Origin: Escarpia spicata
Taxonomy: Eukaryota; Annelida; Polychaeta; Sabellida; Siboglinidae
DNA: 64,000 bases
NCBI GenBank assembly: GCA_963995525.1
Contig: OZ023206.1
Coordinates: forward strand, 45,109,165-45,173,164
Direction: 5' to 3'
Shown one piece after another: positions 1-9,219 of the stretch; within the stretch, counting starts at the first letter, position 1; every line of letters starts with the position of its first letter. The notes beneath the pieces are model-generated. The model searched no databases and had not been told where the DNA came from. It saw only the letters and a program-made list of their open reading frames with translations. Made by a program: the position numbers and the translations under genes.

Positions 1-1155
1 AAACTGCTCTAGTGCCTCTACAGAATGACATTCTTCAGGCATTAGACCGGCGGTACGGGGTGATACTCGTACTACTCGATATGTCTGCCGCATTCGACAC
101 CGTCGACCATGACATCCTGATTTCGTGTCTAGAAAAACGCACTGGTATGACCGGCTCCGCGCTAGAATGGGCCCGCTCATACTTGACCGATCGAACACAA
201 TCCGTGATAATACCAGGCGGTGCTTCCGTCCATTCACATATCGCTTTCGGTGTCCCCCAAGGCTCAGCAATGGGGCCATTGCTTTTCACCATCTACACGT
301 CCCCAATCGGCGATATCATCAAACAATACAATTTCAACTACGTCATTTACGCAGACGACACACAGCTGTACATCAAATTTGACATCACTGATGTAAACGA
401 CAGCCTGTCATCGTTGCATACAATTGAACATTGCGTCAACGACGTCCGCGCGTGAATAAACACCGATCTACTGAAAGTCAATGAGGACAAACCAGTCGCG
501 CTCGTAGTGGTATCACAAACCAACCACAAGAAACACAACATCACCATGATAAAGATCGGCGACTATAACATCACTCCTAGTCCGAGTGCCTACAACATCG
601 GTGTTGCGTTCGACGTTGAAATGTCGATGGTACGTCACATGCAACACATTTGTCGTACAGCATACTATCACCTGCGTATCATTGCTTCCATACGATCGTG
701 TCTATCGGACAAAGCAGCAGCTTAAATAATATATTCACTGGTGATTTCGAGACTCGACTACGGGAATGCTTTGCTGTTCGGCATCCCCGACGTTCTTATC
801 TCTAAACTGCAGAGATACAGACCTCAGCAGCTCGATTGGTAGTCCGCTGCAACAGGCGATAGCTCTATTGGCTTCCGGTGAAACAGCGTATCGTGTAAAA
901 AATACTGTTGCTTTCGTTTCAAGCCCAATATGACATTGCATCGTCGTACATCACCGACTTGCTCGACGCGTACCGACCAGCGCGTGCACTACGTTCTGCC
1001 AACAGCAACGACCTGCGTGTGCCGCCATCCAACAGAAGATACGGCGATCGCTCCTTCTCAGTTTTGGCCCCACGGGCGTGGAACACTCTTCCGTTAGAAT
1101 TAACGCGCTAGCCACATCCAAGAGACTTTTAAAAAAACCACCTCTTCCGAGTAGC
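1..1155 (+). pseudogene. ORF2 reverse transcriptase pseudogene fragment (CR1/L2-like)
   Basis: The reading frame is open from the window edge and encodes the reverse transcriptase palm that would copy LINE RNA at a nicked target. Visible motifs in order are LLDMSAAFDTVDHD (about 75-116), GVPQGSAMGPLLF (about 249-287) and the catalytic YADD box (348-359), followed by the thumb-like ITPSPSAYNIGV region (about 567-602), SRLDYGNALLFG (about 747-782) and RRYGDRSFSVLAPRAWNTLP (about 1034-1093). The copy is dead: TGA at 453-455 where a tryptophan is usual, TAA at 723-725, a change of frame with apparent loss of sequence between about 828 and 868, TAA at 896-898, and a final frame slip with TAG at 1109-1111 before recognisable C-terminal residues to about 1155. 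The endonuclease domain would lie left of the window. High confidence that it is a LINE reverse transcriptase, moderate on clade. Confidence 0.88.
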
Positions 1156-1461
1156 ATTCCATGTTTAGTTTAGTCTGTGATTTCGTACATGACATAGTGT
1201 TTTTAAATAATTTATTATCATTTAACTACATTATTTATGTCATATGATGTACATATTATGTCACGTTTTAATTAATGTTATATCCTTTTACCACATAATG
1301 TTATTGCCTCTGCATTATGTATCACGGTTTTAGCAATTAATTTAATTTATTTATTTTATGATCATTTATTTAACTAGCTAGTTTTAACATTCATGTATTA
1401 ATCTATTCCAGCGCCTCTGAATGGACTTTTGTCTAGATTTATGGCGCTCTACAAGTTGCCT
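1156..1461 (+). other. Retrotransposon 3' UTR, AT-rich
   Basis: This stretch between the ORF2 remnant and the ATT-rich tail has no coding potential and is rich in TTTAT, TTAAT and ATTAT words. Its last bases read ATGGCGCTCTACAAG just before the tail, which resembles the conserved 3' end of CR1/L2-like elements. It is interpreted as the element's 3' UTR by position. Confidence 0.6.
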
Positions 1462-1484
1462 CATTATTATTAGTATTATTATCT
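1462..1484 (+). repeat. ATT-rich microsatellite tail of the LINE
   Basis: An imperfect run of ATT units (CATTATTATTAGTATTATTA), one of them interrupted by G. Its location directly after the 3' UTR marks the probable 3' end of the retrotransposon. Confidence 0.7.
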
Positions 1485-1734
1485 GTCTACCCTAAGTATA
1501 TTGTAATGTTTCCCTGTTCTTTAAAATCACCTCCCCAGTGCATTCACACTATTTTGTAAGCGCTAGCCAGCTGTCAGTAGCCGTGCAGGATACCCCAACT
1601 GTAGTCTTTCACAGTCGCTATCAACCTATGTTAAGTTCCTAACACCACATCGTGACACACTACCACAGTCACACCATGTGTACATGTATATAGGTCATCG
1701 TCAAGCGCTCATTCTCAACGATCACAGTTACCAT
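1485..1734. other. Unassigned non-coding sequence
   Basis: No open frame of meaningful length, repeat or RNA gene is recognisable. It separates the retrotransposon tail from the alternating purine-pyrimidine tract. Confidence 0.5.
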
Positions 1735-1799
1735 GCACATGTACGCCCGCATGCGCGCGTTCACGCGCACGCACGCACGCGTACATCCGCACGCGTGCA
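1735..1799. repeat. CpG/CpA-rich alternating purine-pyrimidine tract
   Basis: A simple-sequence stretch made almost wholly of CG, CA, TG and TA steps, including GCGCGCGTT, CGCGCACGCACGCACGCGTA and GCACGCGTGC. Alternation is broken at only a few places. Such sequence can adopt left-handed Z-DNA under negative supercoiling, and it is also the densest CpG cluster in the left flank. A 63-codon minus-strand open frame across it is a by-product of the biased composition. Confidence 0.7.
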
Positions 1800-1831
1800 A
1801 AATTGGACATATAATGTTTATAATATATTGT

Positions 1832-1837
1832 TTTATT
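1832..1837 (-). terminator. Candidate polyadenylation signal for the leftward gene
   Basis: TTTATT on the plus strand reads AATAAA on the minus strand. It lies about 0.99 kb downstream of the stop codon at 2823-2825, and I saw no canonical AATAAA closer to the stop. The hexamer is common by chance in AT-rich DNA, so this is a weak call. Confidence 0.25.
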
Positions 1838-2056
1838 AATATTAAACAGTGTTACTTTGTCGACGAATGTCCATGCACTTAGATAGTACATAACCTGTAG
1901 TAGCACGTATGCAAGCCGTTATTAAACTGTTATTTTATAGAATACCCCAAGTACCTCAGCCGTTTTGTAAGTTGGTGTGATCCTCTGTTTGCCCAGACAC
2001 AAAACAGTTTCAGGTCAGTACATTCGTAAAACTTGTTAAAGTATTTTCAGAACTAT

Positions 2057-2070
2057 CCGCAAGAGGGCGC
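2057..2070 (+). promoter_or_regulatory. CTCF-like motif
   Basis: CCGCAAGAGGGCGC differs at about two positions from the bilaterian CTCF core CCASYAGRGGGCRC. It is a single isolated match, with no conservation or occupancy evidence available, so it is offered only as a candidate insulator or architectural site about 2.1 kb from the satellite edge. Confidence 0.25.
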
Positions 2071-2243
2071 AACAGTAAACCACAGCATGAGGCGTGTATT
2101 CTTGGCTGGGTTTCTGGGACGTCAGTTATAAGTGAGCGGCCGGGTGTGGTCGAATTATACCTAAAATGTATGATTAATGTAAATTATATGTGAACAGAAA
2201 AACGACCCGTGTTGTAATAATTATTAAATTGACAAGTTTTTTA

Positions 2244-2425
2244 TGTGAGTATATTAACATGTTTCTATGATTAGAAGTGATGATGTACAACCTACATCAG
2301 GTAGAAACTAACAATAACAATAATGTGTTGTCTTTGTGAGTATATTAACATGTTTCTATGATTAGAAGTGATGATGTACAACCTACATCAGGTGGAAACT
2401 AGCAATAACAATAATGTGGTGTCTT
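2244..2425. repeat. Tandem duplication of a 91-bp unit (2 copies)
   Basis: Copy 1 is 2244-2334 and copy 2 is 2335-2425, directly adjacent. They begin TGTGAGTATATTAACATG and end in GTCTT. By eye only three substitutions separate them (in GTAGAAACTAAC versus GTGGAAACTAGC, and GTTG versus GGTG), with no indels, so the duplication is recent. Neither copy resembles the 71-bp satellite. Confidence 0.93.
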
Positions 2426-2822
2426 AAATGGCACCGATATTGGCTTAGAGACAGCGGGCATAGCGCCTACTCCATTACCAGATCAAGTGTTTTCACGGCC
2501 GCTAATGCCGAATCCATCTATAGATTTGTTGACCTATATTATTGGCTTTTGATTCCACGAGAATTTTCCCACATCCAGGTGTGGAATCTTTAACATCTCC
2601 TGCACAACAACCGTGTATAATGGACCGAATGTTTACACTGTCTCTTCCGCAATGAACTGGAAAATAATCGACTAATATATCAAACATGTAGTCATTTAGA
2701 CATCCCAGGAAGTGATGTCGAAATCACAATTGCCTTTTTTTGAAAGAGCAGAAAGTGGACTCTACCCAGGTCTTCGCTTGTGACATTACACCCTCTCACT
2801 ACAGCTACCGACGGCAGATATC
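2426..2822 (-). other. Probable proximal 3' UTR of the leftward membrane-protein gene
   Basis: Immediately downstream of the stop codon on the minus strand. It holds no repeat and no convincing coding frame; a 61-codon minus-strand frame at 2502-2687 has no recognisable features. By position it should be 3' UTR, but no poly(A) signal is visible within it. Confidence 0.4.
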
Positions 2823-3670
2823 TTAACGTCTGGCATCCCAGTTAAACTCCTGTCCATGGTAAGGAGGGTAGACATATCGAGGTGGGTTATTCGGAATGTG
2901 TCCATATCCATGCACTTGATACGGATTCATGGGTGGGAGATACACCGGTCTCGCAAATCCAACTCTTTGAGATCCAACGACAGACAAATTCTCTACCGAA
3001 TTAGAGTAGGGCAAGCGTCCGCCAAACTGACTCGTATTTGCACGGGTTAAATTGTGTTGTCTAAGCCCATCTTCTTCGTGGCCGCCATCTCTTCGGGCTC
3101 GTTGTGAACAGGTAAGTTTGATTACTACCGCAATGATAATGATCAATATCATGGGAACGGCGCTTCCTAAAGCCAGCTTCATCACTAATTCTGCGGAGCT
3201 GTGCGTGGTGGCTGGTTGTTGCTTCAAGGTCGTTGTAGGTTTGTCTGTTGTCGTTGGGTTTGTTGGAGTTGCGCTTGCGGTGGTAATATCCTCTGGGTGA
3301 GTTATTGGTTGCATCGTTGTGGTACCTACAGTGGTGGTTGTGTCTCGTTCTGTGGTAACTTCCGTAGTTGTATAATCTGGTTCACTTGTAGTTGGATGAT
3401 AAGCTGGTGGCACATAAACTATAGCAGCTGTGATAATGTTGGACACGTCGCTGATCCTGTCCGCGCTGTGGTTGACCACCAGCCCAAAGAACAGGGTTAC
3501 GTCAATGTACCCGGAAGGGAAACGTATAATGAACATCTCCCTTTCGGCAGCCGCAGAAGGCGAACTGAGATTTCCAACAATGATATCACTTTCGTCGAGC
3601 TGAGAAGCGTTTCCGAAGGAACTGCGCAACTGTTTGAAGTCCGTGCTGAACCGCAAATCATATGAAGAAG
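2823..3670 (-). CDS. Last coding exon of a single-pass membrane protein with Thr-rich stalk
   Basis: Reading leftward, about 281 residues run from a splice acceptor to a TAA at 2823-2825. Counting the upstream open frame from 3677 as residue 1: residues 5-90 form an extracellular segment with sequons NAS, NLS and NHS, whose FPSGYIDVTLFFGLVV strand loosely resembles the second half of a SEA domain. Residues 95-160 form a Thr/Pro-rich mucin-like stalk, probably O-glycosylated. Residues about 166-188 are a transmembrane helix (MILIIIIAVVIKL) followed by basic RARR. Residues 190-284 are a cytoplasmic tail rich in Pro, Tyr and Asn with a PPxY motif (NPPRY) and a nearby YPPYH, a possible WW-domain ligand. 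The open frame has no ATG start here; it begins in phase 1 after an AG. It is therefore an internal-to-terminal exon whose 5' exons are not visible. The family is not recognised; adhesion or mucin-like receptors are plausible. Confidence 0.75.
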
Positions 3671-3710
3671 CTGCCAATGAAACAATGTGAATTAATGCAG
3701 ATGGAATAAA
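3671..3710 (-). other. Splice acceptor of the membrane-protein exon
   Basis: On the minus strand the bases before the exon read ...TTAATTCACATTGTTTCATTGGCAG, given here in part, with AG at 3672-3671. The stretch is pyrimidine-leaning and contains a TTAAT branch-point-like word about 23 nt from the AG. The exon then opens with CT completing a codon, which implies a phase-1 intron. The continuous open frame to the stop and the loss of protein-like composition upstream both support this boundary. Confidence 0.6.
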
Positions 3711-4185
3711 TGAAAGAAGGCCAACTGAACCGGACCAATTGTGTTTACATTTGTTTATACCTGGAACAACACTCTGCTACTGCCTAACTGAACATTGAAA
3801 TGGAAATAGTTACTCTGAACCTGACAACACCAAACACTTTCGGATAGTCGGCCTGTTTTACATTACATTAATGTTTAAGTAATATATCGGAAGTATTCCA
3901 AGAGAAAATTTTTTGAATAGAAGGATGTGTATTACGCGGTGTAAAATAACTGAATGACGTGCTGCGGGTGCTACTGGATGATTGGTAAAAGGCAGGGTAG
4001 TGTGGTGTGGGAGAGCAGCATGATAAAAATGTGTGCTCCCTGACACCCGAAGAGAGATAAGTTGGATCAACATCAAGACCGTGAAACATGACGAGATGAG
4101 ACGACTACGCAAAGAGGTAATTTAGATTTTAAAAAACTGCAGAGGAGAAATGTCCGAGTGGGACAATTATAAACGAAAGAGCGGC
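3711..4185. other. Intron-like or intergenic sequence between the exon and the satellite
   Basis: No exon of the leftward gene and no other gene could be supported here. A minus-strand open frame (3858-4112) has a hydrophobic start but begins at TTG, has no domain, and looks fortuitous. The sequence contains no 71-bp-like monomer; the satellite begins abruptly at about 4186 after AAAGAGCGGC. Confidence 0.5.
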
Positions 4186-4398
4186 GTAACAGTACAGGAA
4201 CTAAACCTCCTCACAGTACAAAGGAGGGAAGAATAAGACCACCAACCTGTTTGCTCGCAACAGTACAGGAACTAAACCTCCTCACCATACAAGGGAGGGA
4301 AGAACAAGACCACCAACATGCTTCCTCGTAACAATACAGGAACTTAACCTCCTCACCATACAAGGGGGGGAAGAACAAGACCTCCAACCTGACTGCTC
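4186..4398. repeat. Diverged edge monomers 1-3 of the satellite
   Basis: Three 71-bp units (4186, 4257, 4328), each with about seven differences from the array consensus, largely private (for example CACAGTACAAAGG in unit 1, ACATGCTTCCTC in unit 2, GGGGGGG in unit 3). They share CTCCTCAC and GTAACA/GCAACA. Unit 4 at 4399 differs from the consensus at one position. They mark the array's left terminus. Confidence 0.95.
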
Positions 4399-4611
4399 GT
4401 AAAAGTACAGGAACTAAACCTCGTCACCATACAAGGGAGGGAAGAACAAGACCACCAACCTGTCTGCTCGTAAAAGTACAGGAACTAAACCTCATCACCA
4501 TACAAGGGAGGGAAGAACAAGACCACCAACCTGTCTGCTCGTAAAAGTACAGGAACTAAACCTCGTCACCATACAAGGGAGGGAAGAACAAGACCACCAA
4601 CCTGTCTGCTC

Positions 4612-5037
4612 GTAAAAGTACAGGAACTAAACCTCGTCACCATAGAAGGGAGGGAAGAGCAAGACCACCAACCTGTCTGCTCGTAAAAGTACAGGAACTA
4701 AACCTCGTCACCATACAAGGGAGGGAAGAACAAGACCACCAACCTGTCTGCTCGTAAAAGTACAGGAACTAAACCTCGTCACCATAGAAGGGAGGGAAGA
4801 GCAAGACCACCAACCTGTCTGCTCGTAAAAGTACAGGAACTAAACCTCATCACCATACAAGGGAGGGAAGAACAAGACCACCAACCTGTCTGCTCGTAAA
4901 AGTACAGGAACTAAACCTCGTCACCATAGAAGGGAGGGAAGACCAAGACCACCAACCTGTCTGCTCGTAAAAGTACAGGAACTAAACCTCATCACCATAC
5001 AAGGGAGGGAAGAACAAGACCACCAACCTGTCTGTTC
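4612..5037. repeat. Dimeric (142-bp) alternation near the left edge
   Basis: Units beginning at 4612, 4754 and 4896 carry CATAGAAG with GAGCAAG or GACCAAG, while the units between them carry CATACAAG with GAACAAG. The spacing is exactly two monomers. It is the smallest higher-order period I could find in the array. Confidence 0.8.
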
Positions 5038-8000
5038 GTAAAAGTACAGGAACTAAACCTCGTCACCATACAAGGGAGGGAAGAGCAAGACCACCAACCT
5101 GTCTGCTCGTAAAAGTTCAGGAACTAAACCTCATCACCATACAAGGGAGGGAAGAACAAGACCACCAACCTGTCTGCTCGTAAAAGTACAGGAACTAAAC
5201 CTCATCACCATACAAGGGAGGGAAGAACAAGACCACCAACCTGTCTGCTCGTAAAAGTACAGGAACTAAACCTCATCACCATACAAGGCAGGGAAGAACA
5301 AGACCACCAACGTGTATGCTCGAAAAAGTACAGGAACTAAACCTAATCACCATACAAGGCAGGGAAGAACAAGACCACCAACGTGTCTGCTCGTAAAAGT
5401 ACAGGAACTAAACCTCATCACCATACAAGTGAGGGAAGAACAAGACCACCAACCTGTCTGCTCGTAAAAGTACAGGAACTAAATCTCATCACCATACAAG
5501 GGAGGAAAGAACAAGACCACCAACCTGTCTGCTCGTAAAAGTACAGGAACTAAACCTCGTCACCATACAAGGGAGGGAATAACAAGACCACCAACCTGTC
5601 TGCTCGTAAAAGTTCAGGAACTAAACCTCATCACCATACAAGGGAGGGAAGAACAAGACCACCAACCTGTCTGCTCTTAAAAGTACAGGAACTTAACCTC
5701 ATCACCATACAAGGGAGGGAAGAACAAGACCACCAACCTGTCTGCTCGTAAAAGTACAGGAACTAAACCTCATCACCATACAAGGCAGGGAAGGACAAGA
5801 CCACCAACCTGTCTGCTCGTAAAAGTACAGGAACTAAACCTCATCACCATACAAGTGAGGGAAGAACAAGACCACCAACCTATCTGCTCCTAAAAGTACA
5901 GGAACTAAACCTCATCACCATACAAGGGAGGAAAGAACAAGACCACCAACCTGTCTGCTCGTAAAAGTACAGGAACTAAACCTCATCACCATACAAGTGA
6001 GGGAAGAACAAGAACACCAACCTGTCTGCTCGTAAAAGTACAGGAACTAAACCTCATCACCATACAAGGCAGGGAAGGACAAGACCACCAACCTGTCTGC
6101 TCGTAAAAGTACAGGAACTAAACCTCATCACCATACAAGTGAGGGAAGAACAAGACCACCAAACTGTCTGCTCCTAAAAGTACAGGAACTAAACCTCATC
6201 ACCATACAAGAGAGGAAAGAACAAGACCACCAACCTGTCTACTCGTAAAAGTACAGGAACTAAACCTCATCACCATACAAGGCAGGGAAGAACAAGACCA
6301 CCAACCTGTCTGCTCCTAAAAGTACAGGAACTAAACCTCATCACCATACAAGGGAGGAAAGAACAAGACCACCAACCTGTCTGCTCGTAAAAGTACAGGA
6401 ACTAAACCTCATCACCATACAAGGGAGGGAAGAACAAGACCACCAACCTGTCTACTCGTAAAAGTACAGGAACTAAACCTCATCACCATAAAAGGGAGGA
6501 AAGAACAAGACCACCAACCTGTCTGCTCGTAAAAGTACAGGAATAAAACCTCATCACCATACAAGGCAGGGAAGAACAAGACCACCAACCTGTCTGCTCG
6601 TAAAAGTACAGGAACTAAATCTCATCACCACACAAGGGAGGGAAGAACAAGACCATCAATCTGACTGCTCGTAAAAGTACAGGAACTAAACCTCATCATC
6701 ATACAAGGGAGGGAAGAACAAGACCACCAACCTGTCTGCTCGTAAAAGTACAGGAACTAAACCTCATCATCATACAAGGGAGGGAAGAGCAAGACCACCA
6801 ACCTGTCTGCTCGTAAAAGTACAGGAACTAAACCTCGTCACCATACAAGGGAGGGAAGAACAAGACCACCAACCTGTCTGCTCGTAAAAGTACAGGAACT
6901 AAACCTCGTCACCATACAATTGAGAGAAGAACAAGACCACCAACCTGTCTGTTCCTAAAAATACAGGAACTAAACCTCATCACCATACAAGGCAGGGAAG
7001 AACAAGACTACCAAAGTGTCTGCTCGTAAAAGTACAGGAACTAAACCTCATCACCATACAAGGGAGGGAAGAACAAGACCACCAACCTGTCTGTTCGTAA
7101 AAGTACAGGAACTAAACCTCGTCACCATACAAGGGAGGGAAGAGCAAGACCACCAACCTGTCTGCTCGTAAAAGTTCAGGAACTAAACCTCATCACCATA
7201 CAAGGGAGGGAAGAACAAGACCACCAACCTGTCTGCTCGTAAAAGTACAGGAACTAAACCTCATCACCATACAAGGGAGGGAAGAACAAGACCACCAACC
7301 TGTCTGCTCGTAAAAGTACAGGAACTAAACCTCATCACCATACAAGGCAGGGAAGAACAAGACCACCAACGTGTATGCTCGAAAAAGTACAGGAACTAAA
7401 CCTAATCACCATACAAGGCAGGGAAGAACAAGACCACCAACGTGTCTGCTCGTAAAAGTACAGGAACTAAACCTCATCACCATACAAGTGAGGGAAGAAC
7501 AAGACCACCAACCTGTCTGCTCGTAAAAGTACAGGAACTAAATCTCATCACCATACAAGGGAGGAAAGAACAAGACCACCAACCTGTCTGCTCGTAAAAG
7601 TACAGGAACTAAACCTCGTCACCATACAAGGGAGGGAAGAACAAGACCACCAACCTGTCTGCTCATAAAAGTACAGGAACTAAACCTCATCACCATACAA
7701 GGGAGGGAATAACAAGACCACCAACCTGTCTGCTCGTAAAAGTTCAGGAACTAAACCTCATCACCATACAAGGGAGGGAAGAACAAGACCACCAACCTGT
7801 CTGCTCTTAAAAGTACAGGAACTTAACCTCATCACCATACAAGGGAGGGAAGAACAAGACCACCAACCTGTCTGCTCCTAAAAGTACAGGAACTAAACCT
7901 CATCACCATACAAGGCAGGGAAGGACAAGACCACCAACCTGTCTGCTCGTAAAAGTACAGGAACTAAACCTCATCACCATACAAGTGAGGGAAGAACAAG

Positions 8001-9219
8001 ACCACCAACCTATCTGCTCCTAAAAGTACAGGAACTAAACCTCATCACCATACAAGGGAGGAAAGAACAAGACCACCAACCTGTCTGCTCGTAAAAGTAC
8101 AGGAACTAAACCTCATCACCATACAAGTGAGGGAAGAACAAGAACACCAACCTGTCTGCTCGTAAAAGTACAGGAACTAAACCTCATCACCATACAAGGC
8201 AGGGAAGGACAAGACCACCAACCTGTCTGCTCGTAAAAGTACAGGAACTAAACCTCATCACCATACAAGTGAGGGAAGAACAAGACCACCAAACTGTCTG
8301 CTCCTAAAAGTACAGGAACTAAACCTCATCACCATACAAGAGAGGAAAGAACAAGACCACCAACCTGTCTACTCGTAAAAGTACAGGAACTAAACCTCAT
8401 CACCATACAAGGCAGGGAAGAACAAGACCACCAACCTGTCTGCTCCTAAAAGTACAGGAACTAAACCTCATCACCATACAAGGGAGGAAAGAACAAGACC
8501 ACCAACCTGTCTGCTCGTAAAAGTACAGGAACTAAACCTCATCACCATACAAGGGAGGGAAGAACAAGACCACCAACCTGTCTACTCGTAAAAGTACAGG
8601 AACTAAACCTCATCACCATAAAAGGGAGGAAAGAACAAGACCACCAACCTGTCTGCTCGTAAAAGTACAGGAATTAAACCTCATCACCATACAAGGCAGG
8701 GAAGAACAAGACCACCAACCTGTCTGCTCGTAAAAGTACAGGAACTAAATCTCATCACCACACAAGGGAGGGAAGAACAAGACCATCAATCTGACTGCTC
8801 GTAAAAGTACAGGAACTAAACCTCATCATCATACAAGGGAGGGAAGAACAAGACCACCAACCTGTCTGCTCGTAAAAGTACAGGAACTAAACCTCATCAT
8901 CATACAAGGGAGGGAAGAGCAAGACCACCAACCTGTCTGCTCGTAAAAGTACAGGAACTAAACCTCGTCACCATACAAGGGAGGGAAGAACAAGACCACC
9001 AACCTGTCTGCTCGTAAAAGTACAGGAACTAAGCCTCGTCACCATACAATTGAGAGAAGAACAAGACCACCAACCTGTCTGTTCCTAAAAATACAGGAAC
9101 TAAACCTCATCACCATACAAGGCAGGGAAGAACAAGACTACCAAAGTGTCTGCTCGTAAAAGTACAGGAACTAAACCTCATCACCATACAAGTGAGGGAA
9201 GAACAAGACCACCAACCTG
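5031..9219. repeat. 29/30-monomer segmental duplication (2059/2130 bp)
   Basis: Marker variants recur in order: TCTGTTCGTA at 5031 and 7090, and GTGTATGCTCGAAAAA at 5311 and 7370, both spaced 2059 bp. Then GGGAGGGAATAAC at 5571 and 7701, CAAGGCAGGGAAGGAC at 5781 and 7911, and CATACAATTGAGAG at about 6911 and 9041 are all spaced 2130 bp. The one-monomer change in spacing falls between 5534 and 5604. After about 9190 the second copy diverges from the first. Confidence 0.9.

Larger units (their letters stand above)
1..1484 (+). mobile_element. 3' part of a CR1/L2-like non-LTR retrotransposon (LINE), decayed
   Basis: The segment is the downstream part of a LINE copy, cut on the left by the window edge. 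It holds the end of ORF2 (reverse transcriptase fingers/palm onward, to about 1155), then an AT-rich 3' UTR, and ends at a short ATT-rich microsatellite at 1462-1484. A terminal stretch of the form ATGGCGCT...ATTATTATT is typical of the CR1/L2/Crack group, which ends in short microsatellites instead of poly(A). There is no LTR. The 5' limit and any target-site duplication cannot be assessed. The clade assignment rests on remembered family motifs, not on a database search, so CR1 versus L2 versus a related clade is unresolved. Confidence 0.82.
1800..2243. other. Unassigned non-coding sequence, possibly 3' UTR of the leftward gene
   Basis: AT-rich sequence without a credible gene on either strand. 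On the minus strand it lies downstream of the membrane-protein exon and could be distal 3' UTR if the AATAAA at 1832-1837 is used; otherwise it is intergenic. It contains the CTCF-like motif at 2057-2070. Confidence 0.4.

Noticed and set aside
35..1157. Minus-strand and off-frame open frames over the retrotransposon.
   Set aside because: They overlap conserved reverse transcriptase motifs encoded on the plus strand and have no recognisable content of their own.
1715..1906. Minus-strand 63-codon frame rich in Arg, Ala and His.
   Set aside because: It is generated by the alternating CpG/CpA tract and lacks any protein-like features.
2502..2687. Minus-strand 61-codon frame downstream of the membrane-protein stop codon.
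   Set aside because: Short, with no motif or context; it most likely lies in the 3' UTR of the leftward gene.
2856..3665. Plus-strand and alternative minus-strand frames overlapping the membrane-protein exon.
   Set aside because: They are shadows of the real minus-strand frame; their translations show cysteine/tryptophan-rich or serine-rich noise with no domain, and the long Thr-rich stalk plus transmembrane helix favour the minus-strand frame.
3858..4112. Minus-strand 84-codon frame with a hydrophobic, signal-peptide-like start, possibly the first exon of the membrane-protein gene.
   Set aside because: It starts at TTG, the hydrophobic stretch is followed by low-information sequence with no domain, and it ends in a stop without a clear donor leading to the 3671 acceptor. 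Chance is the simpler explanation.
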